DNA of 64,000 nt, from positions 58,344 through 122,343 of the forward strand of contig CAXBCF010000006.1 in NCBI GenBank assembly GCA_963973975.1, written 5' to 3'. The number at the start of each line of letters is the position of its first letter. The first letter of the stretch is position 1. The translations under genes and the position numbers were made by a program. The DNA comes from UBA1494_A sp963973975. Its GTDB lineage: Bacteria > Bacteroidota > Bacteroidia > Flavobacteriales_E > Vicingaceae. The notes below the pieces were generated by a model. That model saw only the letters and a program-made list of their open reading frames with translations, did not search any database and was not told the DNA's origin. Shown here in pieces: positions 34,321-42,160 of this stretch.

Positions 34321-34500
34321 ATGAACTCAATTCAACGCATGCTCGCCTTCTTCTGTTCAATGGCACTAACTTTCGGAATATCAGGATTAAATTTTGACCA
34401 TCCTGAATATGCCAACAATGAACTAGCTTATTTTTTAATTGGCTTTGGATTGATTTTATTGCTTGCTTTTGTTATCTCAAAAATTAAAACGCACTATTAG
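34321..34500 (+). CDS. 59-residue two-helix membrane protein
   Basis: A short ORF starting ATG 34321 and ending TAG 34500. It encodes two hydrophobic helices (~8-23 and ~37-53) joined by a polar loop (NFDHPEYANNE), with a basic C-terminus. It is packed between the repaired DUF1801 stop (9-base gap) and the lycopene cyclase ATG (5-base gap). This spacing is good evidence that it is a real gene. Family unknown to me. Confidence 0.65.
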   Translation: MNSIQRMLAFFCSMALTFGISGLNFDHPEYANNELAYFLIGFGLILLLAFVISKIKTHY

Positions 34501-34505
34501 AAAGA

Positions 34506-35645
34506 ATGGCGGGTAAAGAAGAAAATAGTTTTGATTACATAATTGTCGGCGGCGGACTTGCAGGTTTACAATTGGCGCTTGCATTTATTGAAGATGATTT
34601 TTTTAAGTCAAAAATCATTGCAATCATTGAGCCTTCAAAGAAAGAGGTAAACGACAAAACATGGTGTTTTTGGGAAGAAGGAAAAGGAAAGTGGGAAGCA
34701 CTCATTCACAAACAATGGTCGGAAGGCAAGTTTGTCACCAATGAAATAAACCAGTCGATGGAAATGGGAGCTTATCAATACAAAATGATTCGTTCTATCG
34801 ACTTTTACCGCTATGCGCTAAGTAAAGTTGAAGCAGCCGAAAATGTTAGTTGGATCGAAGCTACAGTTCAGAGTGTAGAAAAAAACACTTGCTTGACAGA
34901 TAATGGAAAAATTGAAGGAAAAATTATTTTTGACAGCAGAATAAGCCAAGATTTCAATAAAGAAAAAGGCAACACCATTTTGCAACATTTTAAGGGAATT
35001 GTTATTGAAACAAAAAAGCCATTTTTCAATGATAATAGCTTTACCATGATGGATTTTAGGCTAGGATATAATGACTTATGTTGTTTTACCTATGTTCTCC
35101 CTTTTTCAGCAACTAAGGCTTTGGTTGAATTTACTTTCTTTAGTCCTGATTTGGTCGAAAATAAAGTGTACGATGAATTAATCAAGCAATACATTCAAGA
35201 AAAATTAAAGCTTACTGAATATGAAATTTACGAAGAAGAGAAAGGAGTTATTCCAATGAGCGATTATCCTTTTTGGAAAGAAAATAAAAAAACCTATTTA
35301 AAAATTGGAACCGGAGGTGGTTGGGTAAAAGCCTCTTCAGGATACTCATTTAAAAATACCGAAAGAAAGGTACAACAAATTATACAGAATTTAAAAAAGA
35401 GTAAGTCACTAGATTATCAGCTTTTTAAAAAACGCTTTTACTTTTATGATCGAATTTTTCTACGCATTCTGAAAGAGAAAAATCATTTAGGCAATCAACT
35501 TTTACAAGAGATGTACCTCAAAAATGAGGCGAAAGCCATCTTTAAATTCTTAGATGAAACGAGTAATCCTTTGGAAGAGTTCAAAATAATCAATAGTTTT
35601 AAACGAAAACCTTTTCTTTGGAGTCTATCTAAAGATATTATTTAA
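34506..35645 (+). CDS. crtY: Lycopene beta-cyclase family flavoprotein (CrtY-like)
   Basis: A 379-residue FAD/NAD(P)-binding protein. The N-terminal GGGLAGLQLA (~15-24) is the dinucleotide fold, followed by the cyclase signatures DKTWCFWEE and YKMIRSIDFY. The later IPMSDYPFW and KIGTGGGWVKASSGYSF segments are typical of Bacteroidota CrtY. The enzyme closes both ends of lycopene to make beta-carotene. No other carotenoid gene is in the window, so pigment production needs genes elsewhere. Confidence 0.85.
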   Translation: MAGKEENSFDYIIVGGGLAGLQLALAFIEDDFFKSKIIAIIEPSKKEVNDKTWCFWEEGKGKWEALIHKQWSEGKFVTNEINQSMEMGAYQYKMIRSIDFYRYALSKVEAAENVSWIEATVQSVEKNTCLTDNGKIEGKIIFDSRISQDFNKEKGNTILQHFKGIVIETKKPFFNDNSFTMMDFRLGYNDLCCFTYVLPFSATKALVEFTFFSPDLVENKVYDELIKQYIQEKLKLTEYEIYEEEKGVIPMSDYPFWKENKKTYLKIGTGGGWVKASSGYSFKNTERKVQQIIQNLKKSKSLDYQLFKKRFYFYDRIFLRILKEKNHLGNQLLQEMYLKNEAKAIFKFLDETSNPLEEFKIINSFKRKPFLWSLSKDII

Positions 35646-35672
35646 TTTAAATCAACCTAAAAACCGAAGAAC

Positions 35673-35966
35673 ATGTTTGGAAATATGATGGGAAAGCTTC
35701 AGGAAATGAAGCAAAAGACAGAAGAAATTAAAGCACGTTAAGAAACCATTAGCGTGAGTGCTGATGCAGAAAATGGTCTGGTAAAGGTTGTTTCAAATGG
35801 CAACAGAAAAATTACTTCCATTGAAATATCACCTGAAATTATGAATGATAGAGAACAAGTAGAAGAACTGACTTTGATAGCTGTGAACAGAGCTTTAGAA
35901 AAAGCTGAAAAAGTAGCAGAATCTGAAATGCAGGGAATTGCTAAAGGCATATTACCAGGACTATAA
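35673..35966 (+). pseudogene. YbaB/EbfC nucleoid-associated protein gene with an in-frame stop codon
   Basis: ATG 35673 begins MFGNMMGKLQEMKQKTEEIKAR, a normal YbaB N-terminus, but codon 23 is TAA (35739-35741). The same frame resumes with ETISVSADAENGLVKVVSNG and reaches the family's natural end near 35966. YbaB proteins have a Leu or Val near this position, and TTA to TAA is a one-base change. The intact product would be 97 residues, a DNA-binding tweezer dimer. Restart at GTG 35754 would lack the first helix. Either this is a true nonsense mutation or a sequence error. Confidence 0.88.
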
Positions 35967-35976
35967 TACCAAATCA

Positions 35977-36984
35977 ATGATAGTAGATTTAAGAAGTGAT
36001 ACCGTTACCCGACCAACTGCAGCAATGAAAATTGCAATGATGGAAGCAAAAGTAGGTGACGATGTGTTGGGCGATGATCCAACAGTAAAAGAATTGGAAG
36101 CTAAAGCTGCTACGCTTTTTGGACATGAAGCTGCTTTATTTTGTCCTTCCGGCACCATGACCAATCAGATTGCCATAAAGGTGCACACCAATGCTCCAGG
36201 GGAAGTTATTTGCGATGAACTAGCGCACATTTACCGTTATGAAGGTGGTGGAATTGGATTTAATTCAGCTTGTTCAGTTCGTTTAATCAAAGGAGCTCAA
36301 GGGCGTTTCTCGGCAGAACAATTGAAAGCTGAAATCAATCCAGAGGACATTCACTTAGCTCCCTCTCAACTTGTATCTTTAGAAAATACCTGCAATAAAG
36401 GTGGAGGAACTTGTTGGGATTTTGAAGAAATTAGGTCCATTGCGAAAGTATGTAGTGAAAATAACTTACCACTTCACTTAGATGGTGCCAGACTTTTCAA
36501 TGCATTGGTAGCTCAAAAAATAGAAAGCAAAGAAATGGGCAAGCAGTTTAGTAGTATTTCAATTTGTCTTTCAAAAGGTTTGGGAGCTCCTGTAGGTTCA
36601 TTATTGATTGGTTCTGCCTCTTTTATTAAGAAATCTGTACGCATCCGAAAAATTTTAGGTGGTGGGATGAGACAAGCAGGAGTATTGGCAGCAGCGGGAA
36701 TTTATGCGCTCGACAAGCATGTTAATCGTTTGGAAGAAGACCATCAACGAGCAAAAGAAATCGCTAATGCGCTAAAAAGCAAAAGCTATGTCCAGTCGAT
36801 TTATCCAGTTGAGACCAACATTGTTATTTTTAAACTCAAAGAAGACTATCCCTCAGAACAATTCATTTCAGAAATGAAATCGAAAGGTATCTTAGTTGCA
36901 GGCATGGGTCCACAAATTATCAGAATGGTGACGCATCTGGATGTGGATGATCAAGGGATGGAATATTTATTGGAAAATTTATAG
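35977..36984 (+). CDS. ltaE: Low-specificity L-threonine aldolase
   Basis: A 335-residue PLP enzyme that cleaves L-threonine or allo-threonine to glycine and acetaldehyde. It opens IVDLRSDTVTRPT, has PTVKELEAKAATLFGHEAALF, HLDGARLFNA and the PLP lysine in CLSKGLGAPVGS. I use ATG 35977, which gives the family's N-terminus; an in-frame start at 35938 would sit inside ybaB. Its end overlaps the opposing methyltransferase gene by 6 bases. Confidence 0.92.
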   Translation: MIVDLRSDTVTRPTAAMKIAMMEAKVGDDVLGDDPTVKELEAKAATLFGHEAALFCPSGTMTNQIAIKVHTNAPGEVICDELAHIYRYEGGGIGFNSACSVRLIKGAQGRFSAEQLKAEINPEDIHLAPSQLVSLENTCNKGGGTCWDFEEIRSIAKVCSENNLPLHLDGARLFNALVAQKIESKEMGKQFSSISICLSKGLGAPVGSLLIGSASFIKKSVRIRKILGGGMRQAGVLAAAGIYALDKHVNRLEEDHQRAKEIANALKSKSYVQSIYPVETNIVIFKLKEDYPSEQFISEMKSKGILVAGMGPQIIRMVTHLDVDDQGMEYLLENL

Positions 36985-38028
36985 TTTATTAAAATGGTTT
37001 TTAATTTTCCTTGCAATTTTCCTCAACTTTAAAATATCAAGAGTTTTTAATATTATTTTTTTTGCATGTAGCTTAATTGCTAATGGTGTAAAACTATATA
37101 GTATTCTATTTTTTTCGGTTTTTAATAAATAGGATTTAACGTTGTTATAATCATTATTGATTATCGTTTTGTTAGTAGTAAGTTTAAATGCAGACTGTAC
37201 AAATTGATTACCACAAATTAATTCAAACCCCATTATTGAGAAAAGATTGGTTAGAGTTTCCAATGAAAAATGATACGTGTGAGCATTTTGAAAATACTTA
37301 AGAATATTTGATTCAAAATTTCTGTGTATCTCCTTGACACCTGGAACTTCAATATATACTATTGTATTTTCTGATATAATATTTTTAATTGAAGTTAACT
37401 CGGATTTTAAATCAAGAATATGTTCTAATACATGTGAATAAATAATAATATCAGGTTTTTTATCTATTTTAATGTTTGATAAAAACCCAATTTCTATATC
37501 CAATCCGTGAAATTTTTTACCATACTCTATATATTCCTCTCCTAAATCAGACCCTTTGACCTTATGTCCTCTTTCTTTAAAAACACTTAAAATTCCTCCT
37601 GCACCACATCCTATTTCTAATATGAAAGACTCTTCTTTTAAGATTAAATTATTTCTCTTTAAGTAATCGTAAATTTTTTTTCCTTTAATTCTTTGAGAAT
37701 AAAAAAAGCTATCAGTAGCAGTTTCTTTACCTACATATAATTTTCTATATTCTGTATTATAAAACTCATTATATGAAAGTTGAGTCATCCTAGGGCTGGT
37801 ATATATCAAACCACAACTGACACAAAGGTTTGTTTTGTAAGATAGACCGTACCTATCTTTTTCCCCAATTAGTTCTTTGTTATCAACTTCACAAACTGGA
37901 CATTTTACATTCTCATACTGATATATACTATTTTCAAGTTTGGAAGCTACGATATCTTTCATACTTTTTTGAAGATAATTAAGCTTTAATTCAGGTATAT
38001 TATTGTATTTTAATCTTTTTAACAGCAT
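36979..38028 (-). CDS. Zinc-ribbon class I SAM-dependent methyltransferase
   Basis: A 349-residue protein. An N-terminal four-cysteine zinc ribbon (CPVC ~43-46 and CVSCG ~68-72) precedes a Rossmann methyltransferase domain (~115-280) with the SAM motif ILEIGCGAGG and the HVLEHI segment. This layout is common among methyltransferases of nucleotide-sugar and surface polysaccharide pathways. Target unknown. It is more AT-rich than the genes to the left and starts the accessory stretch. Confidence 0.83.
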   Translation of the reverse strand: MLLKRLKYNNIPELKLNYLQKSMKDIVASKLENSIYQYENVKCPVCEVDNKELIGEKDRYGLSYKTNLCVSCGLIYTSPRMTQLSYNEFYNTEYRKLYVGKETATDSFFYSQRIKGKKIYDYLKRNNLILKEESFILEIGCGAGGILSVFKERGHKVKGSDLGEEYIEYGKKFHGLDIEIGFLSNIKIDKKPDIIIYSHVLEHILDLKSELTSIKNIISENTIVYIEVPGVKEIHRNFESNILKYFQNAHTYHFSLETLTNLFSIMGFELICGNQFVQSAFKLTTNKTIINNDYNNVKSYLLKTEKNRILYSFTPLAIKLHAKKIILKTLDILKLRKIARKIKNHFNKL

Positions 38029-38115
38029 ATAAAAATTACATTAAACTATATAAAACAATATTTTCATTTCAATTTTTTAAAGCATACTCAATCAAAAAAT
38101 CTTTCAATTTAAAAC

Positions 38116-40287
38116 TTATCGAGTTAACAGAAAGCTTCCGCTAATCGATTTTTCTTTTTCATTAGACGCTTTGTAATTGATTATATAAAAGTAGGTACCT
38201 GATTTAACATTTTTACCATTGTAAGAGCCGTCCCAACTATTATTTTGTTGTTTACTTTCAAATACTTTTCCACCCCATCTGTTATAAATAGAAATATTAT
38301 AAAACTCTAATTTACAATTGATTCTAATTGTAAATAAATCATTTATATAATCATAATTTGGAGTAAAAATTGTAGGTGGTATGACTTTACAATCGCATCC
38401 TTTTGTAACAACGGCAGTATCAATTCTTGTCCCACAGCTGTTTACTATTTTAACAGTGTATAATCCACTTTCATTAATAGTAATATTTCTTTCTGTGCTG
38501 CCATTTTGCCAAATATAAAATGAGTTTTGAAGAGGAAGAGAAATGAACAGTATTTCATCATCACAAATTCTTGAAAAATTTGGAAGAAATGAACCATTAA
38601 CAGTATCGAAATACTCAATAAGGATTGAATCTCTTTTCATACAGCCATTAAACGATACATCTACCCAATAAATACCTGCTTGTCTTACTTTTAAAATAGC
38701 ATTAGTAGAACTATCTGACCATAAATAAGATGCCATCGGAGTATTTGCATCAAGTATAACAGAATCACCAAAACACAATGTAGTATCTGAGCCTATATTC
38801 ACAGTAAAATCAGGGACAAAAGTCACTCTTATTGAATCTCTTTTTTTACAGCCTCCTAATGTTACATCTACCCAATAAAACCCTGAACTGCTCACATTAA
38901 ATGTTGAATTAACTGAACTATCTTGCCATAAATAAGTAGCACCTGGGTTGGTGGCGTCTAGCAATAGTGTTTCTTGAAAACACAGGGAAGTATCTTCGCC
39001 TAAATCTACTATAATTTCTGGGTTTTTAATCACATTAATGGAGTCTCGCTTAAAACAACCATTCAATTCCACCTGCACCCAATAAATTCCTGTACTAGTC
39101 ACATTGAATGTTGAATTAACTGAACTGTCTTGCCATAAATAAGTTGCTCCAGGGGTTGTTGCATCTAGTAATAAGCTATCCTCAAAGCATAGTATGGTGT
39201 CTTTTCCTATATCAACAGAAAAGTTAGAAGAAAACGTTACATTTATAGAGTCGATTTTTGAGCAATTTTTTAAGGTAATAGTTACCTTGTAATTACCTGA
39301 TTGCTTAACAGAAATTACAGAAGTTGTATCATTGGTGCTCCATAAATAGCTTGCACCATAAACTGTTGAATTTAATTCAACAGAATCTTCACAGGTAAAG
39401 ATATCTGGACCGAGAAAATCCTTTCGCTTACCGATGTTGAATTCATAAAGGGCATCAACTCCTGCAAGAAAAGAAAACGATGTGTCGATTAAAATAACTG
39501 GAGTTGAACCAATTAAATCTGTTTTTTTTATTTGACTCCCATTTGTTCCTGATACAGGTCTATTTACTACATAGTATAAAACATTATTACAATAATCGCC
39601 ACTTAACGTTCCAATTAATCCCGTTTCTGTAATTATAGTTTGTAAATTAGATCCATCCAACTTTATCTTTTGAATTCTATTTCCGGTTCTATTAGTGAAG
39701 TAAATACTAGAGTCTTCTGGTAAAATAACTATATCAAAAAGCAATTCATTTGTACTGTATATTGATGAAATATTACTTGATGTTAAGTTAATTTTTGAAA
39801 TACTATTACTAGAGCTAGACTGTTGACTCCAATAAAGCTCATCTCCAACAACCTGCAATCCAAGAATTGATGTTACTGATCCAAAGTTTACAACAGTTGT
39901 TGTAGAACCTCCAAGTGTGTCGCAACTAAATATTTCTGATCCACCATTTAAATGATAGTATATTTTGTTATTAATAGCATCAGTAGCTATAGTCGCAACC
40001 TGTGTTATATTTGTTTTAACATCAGAGATATTTGTACCGCTTAGATTTGCATCAGCCTTTTGAATTTTATTTAAAAATTGTGAAGACCAAAATACTTGTT
40101 TCAAGTTCTGATCTACTCTAATTCTTGTGATTCGGCTTTGCCCTGTAGCTATTATGTTTACAGAATTTGTAGTTAAATCTAAAGAGTAAAACTCATTTGG
40201 TACCGCACTACCCCAGAATAACAAATCTTGACCTGATATACTTACTGAGAAAAAAATAAAATTTAGTAAAAAAAATACTTTAATCAT
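38116..40287 (-). CDS. Secreted T9SS type B cargo: YWTD-like propeller, four Ig-like repeats, CHU_C sorting domain
   Basis: A 723-residue secreted protein. The signal peptide ends near SISGQ (~20). Residues ~21-285 contain YWTD-type propeller repeats (ELYWSQ, SIYFTN and similar). Residues 292-564 hold four tandem ~69-residue repeats, each with an LC-x-L-A-YLWSD/QDSS core and a C-x-K-RDSI end; repeats 2 and 3 are nearly identical in places (TPGATYLWQDSSVNSTFNV). The C-terminus (~635-723) is a gliding-associated CHU_C domain: PPTIFTPNYDYINDLF, YNRWGGKVFES, WDGSYNG, SGTYFYII. It is probably a cell-surface or secreted adhesin-like protein. Confidence 0.85.
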   Translation of the reverse strand: MIKVFFLLNFIFFSVSISGQDLLFWGSAVPNEFYSLDLTTNSVNIIATGQSRITRIRVDQNLKQVFWSSQFLNKIQKADANLSGTNISDVKTNITQVATIATDAINNKIYYHLNGGSEIFSCDTLGGSTTTVVNFGSVTSILGLQVVGDELYWSQQSSSSNSISKINLTSSNISSIYSTNELLFDIVILPEDSSIYFTNRTGNRIQKIKLDGSNLQTIITETGLIGTLSGDYCNNVLYYVVNRPVSGTNGSQIKKTDLIGSTPVILIDTSFSFLAGVDALYEFNIGKRKDFLGPDIFTCEDSVELNSTVYGASYLWSTNDTTSVISVKQSGNYKVTITLKNCSKIDSINVTFSSNFSVDIGKDTILCFEDSLLLDATTPGATYLWQDSSVNSTFNVTSTGIYWVQVELNGCFKRDSINVIKNPEIIVDLGEDTSLCFQETLLLDATNPGATYLWQDSSVNSTFNVSSSGFYWVDVTLGGCKKRDSIRVTFVPDFTVNIGSDTTLCFGDSVILDANTPMASYLWSDSSTNAILKVRQAGIYWVDVSFNGCMKRDSILIEYFDTVNGSFLPNFSRICDDEILFISLPLQNSFYIWQNGSTERNITINESGLYTVKIVNSCGTRIDTAVVTKGCDCKVIPPTIFTPNYDYINDLFTIRINCKLEFYNISIYNRWGGKVFESKQQNNSWDGSYNGKNVKSGTYFYIINYKASNEKEKSISGSFLLTR
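38596..39414 (-). repeat. Four in-frame ~207-base repeats in the 38116-40287 gene
   Basis: These encode residues 292-357, 358-426, 427-495 and 496-564 of the cargo protein. Copies 2 and 3 are close in DNA as well as protein, e.g. around 38900-38945 and 39100-39150, pointing to recent duplication. Confidence 0.85.
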
Positions 40288-40363
40288 GAAATTTATAAAT
40301 TCAATAGAAAGTTTGCAACTTTCTTACTTATACAAGGAAAACTATATATATCAATTTACAATT

Positions 40364-41170
40364 TTATTGAGATTTAGTAAATAGTAGTTCTAAAGAAAAA
40401 TATTTTGCACTTTTTCGGGGTAAACGGAATTCTTCATAACCATAATTAGATAGTACTTTTCTAAGGTTATCGACCCTTTGAAAGAAATCATTTATCTTAT
40501 TTATATCCTTTTTAGGTCTTTCAAACTCTACAATTATTTGAGTTGGAAGTATTTTTTGATCAATCATTTGTTCTAGAATCGGTAGAGCAGCACCTTCGAT
40601 GTCAGCTTTAAAAACATCAATATTAGTATGATTATTTTTTTCCATTAGTTGTTTAATCGTATAACATTTTGCTTCGAAAAATCTATCACTAACATAATTG
40701 TTTGAGTTAAAAATTGAAGAAGATCCTCCAAACTTAGGTTCATAAAACTTCATAATTGACTCCTCAATCCAAACACCAAAAGGAAAAAAATTGAATTTGC
40801 TATTTTTTTGAGATTTTAAAAATTCAATTGATAAAGGTGTAGGATCATACATAAAAACTTGACAGGAAAATTTTTTGGCTATAAATTCATCAAATGAAAC
40901 GTCATTTAATATACCTAGTGAGTAAACAATTGATTGCTCATTCAACATTATTCGACTGTCTAAGTAATAATTTCCAACCTTAAAATGGTTTTTATTAATT
41001 ATTCTTATAGATTCCAAATATTTTTTTGTCTTAACTCTGTTTACATTGAATAAGTAAAAAAAGTTAGATGTTTTAATAGTCTTATATAGTCTATTTTTAA
41101 ATGCTGGCAGTCCATTTTTTAAAATAGTTCCATTCTTCAAGTTTTCTAGAATTCTTTTTTTTATACTCAT
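40364..41170 (-). CDS. FkbM family methyltransferase
   Basis: A 268-residue protein. The FkbM SAM-binding region is visible from ~70 onward: VYSLGILNDVSFDEF, FMYDPTPLSIEFL, FFPFGVW and the acidic DVFKADIEGAALPILEQM motif. FkbM enzymes O-methylate polyketides and surface glycans. It is divergent from the dioxygenase gene (92 bases between starts). The pairing with a PhyH-like enzyme suggests modification of a glycan or small molecule, which is inference. Confidence 0.85.
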   Translation of the reverse strand: MSIKKRILENLKNGTILKNGLPAFKNRLYKTIKTSNFFYLFNVNRVKTKKYLESIRIINKNHFKVGNYYLDSRIMLNEQSIVYSLGILNDVSFDEFIAKKFSCQVFMYDPTPLSIEFLKSQKNSKFNFFPFGVWIEESIMKFYEPKFGGSSSIFNSNNYVSDRFFEAKCYTIKQLMEKNNHTNIDVFKADIEGAALPILEQMIDQKILPTQIIVEFERPKKDINKINDFFQRVDNLRKVLSNYGYEEFRLPRKSAKYFSLELLFTKSQ

Positions 41171-41262
41171 CTATAAAATTATATTATTTTTAATGTAATT
41201 TTAAAAAAATAAATAGTAAATTTTACTATTGCACCGTTTAATTTTTACTTTTTTGTAAACAT

Positions 41263-42063
41263 ATGAAAAGACATTTAAACCTCATCCATGCATTCTCTAG
41301 AATTAATTATGAAAAACTAAAAGATAAGTTAAAACTAAAGAATGTGAATGTTAATATAAGTGATAAAAAAATTTTAGACGAAATTTCCAATACAGGTATT
41401 AGCATCATTCCCAATTATTATTCTGATGAATTATGTAATCAAATTATTGATGACTTAGAAGAGATTATAAAGGATAATAAAGTAAATGTATGGAAAGATA
41501 AGTGGGGTGCAGATAATAGGGTTTATGCTTCTCAAAAGTATTCAGAATTAATCAATAATTATCATAATGATCAATATCTATTTAAATTAGCAGAAGCTTA
41601 TTTAAAAGCACCTGTAATTAACTCTCATACTTTAGGAGCAAAGTTAATAACAGAAGAAGAAAACCTTGGCTCGGGAGGAGGTTGGCACAGAGATAGCGTT
41701 TATAGAATTCAATTTAAAAGTATATTATATTTGAATGATGTAGAATACAATAATGGACCCTTTGAATATATAATTGGAACGCATAAAAAAAAATCGGTTT
41801 ATAGTTCAATTCTAAAAAATAATTTTAAATCTCACCAAAATAGAATTTCTGAAAATCAAATTGAAGACTTTATAGTTAAAAATAAAGTTTATCAGAAAAG
41901 AATTTTTACTGCAAAAAAAGGAACTTTAATTTTAGTAGACACAAGTGGTATTCACAGAGGCATGCCAATAATTGAAGGAACACGATATGCTTTAACAAAT
42001 TACTTTTTCCCAAAACATCATTATTCGATGAAATCTAAGTCGGTGTTTGAAAAACTATTTTAA
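41263..42063 (+). CDS. Phytanoyl-CoA dioxygenase (PhyH) family Fe(II)/2-oxoglutarate oxygenase
   Basis: A 266-residue protein. The metal ligands are visible as His-Asp in GGWHRDSVYR and the distal His in TSGIHRGMP, followed by the basic 2-oxoglutarate-binding region GTRYALTNYFFP. The N-terminal helix-rich part (SIIPNYYSDELCNQIIDDLE) fits the family. Such enzymes hydroxylate small molecules or lipid substrates; the target here is unknown. It is AT-rich like its neighbours, and the only plus-strand gene of the accessory stretch. Confidence 0.85.
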   Translation: MKRHLNLIHAFSRINYEKLKDKLKLKNVNVNISDKKILDEISNTGISIIPNYYSDELCNQIIDDLEEIIKDNKVNVWKDKWGADNRVYASQKYSELINNYHNDQYLFKLAEAYLKAPVINSHTLGAKLITEEENLGSGGGWHRDSVYRIQFKSILYLNDVEYNNGPFEYIIGTHKKKSVYSSILKNNFKSHQNRISENQIEDFIVKNKVYQKRIFTAKKGTLILVDTSGIHRGMPIIEGTRYALTNYFFPKHHYSMKSKSVFEKLF

Positions 42064-42160
42064 ATATTCTTAAGGTACTTCCAGTTATTATTTTATCCTT
42101 GTTTAGACTATAGGATTTTTCAAAAAACAAATTTTTATCATACAATTCATATTTAAAAAA

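Noticed and set aside
35938..35976. Earlier in-frame start for threonine aldolase
   Set aside because: It would place ~13 extra residues inside the ybaB reading region; family members begin MIVDLRSDTVTRP, which fits ATG 35977.
38596..39414. CRISPR-like array from regular repeats
   Set aside because: The ~207-base repeats are coding, in frame and encode Ig-like domains; there are no short repeats with unique spacers.
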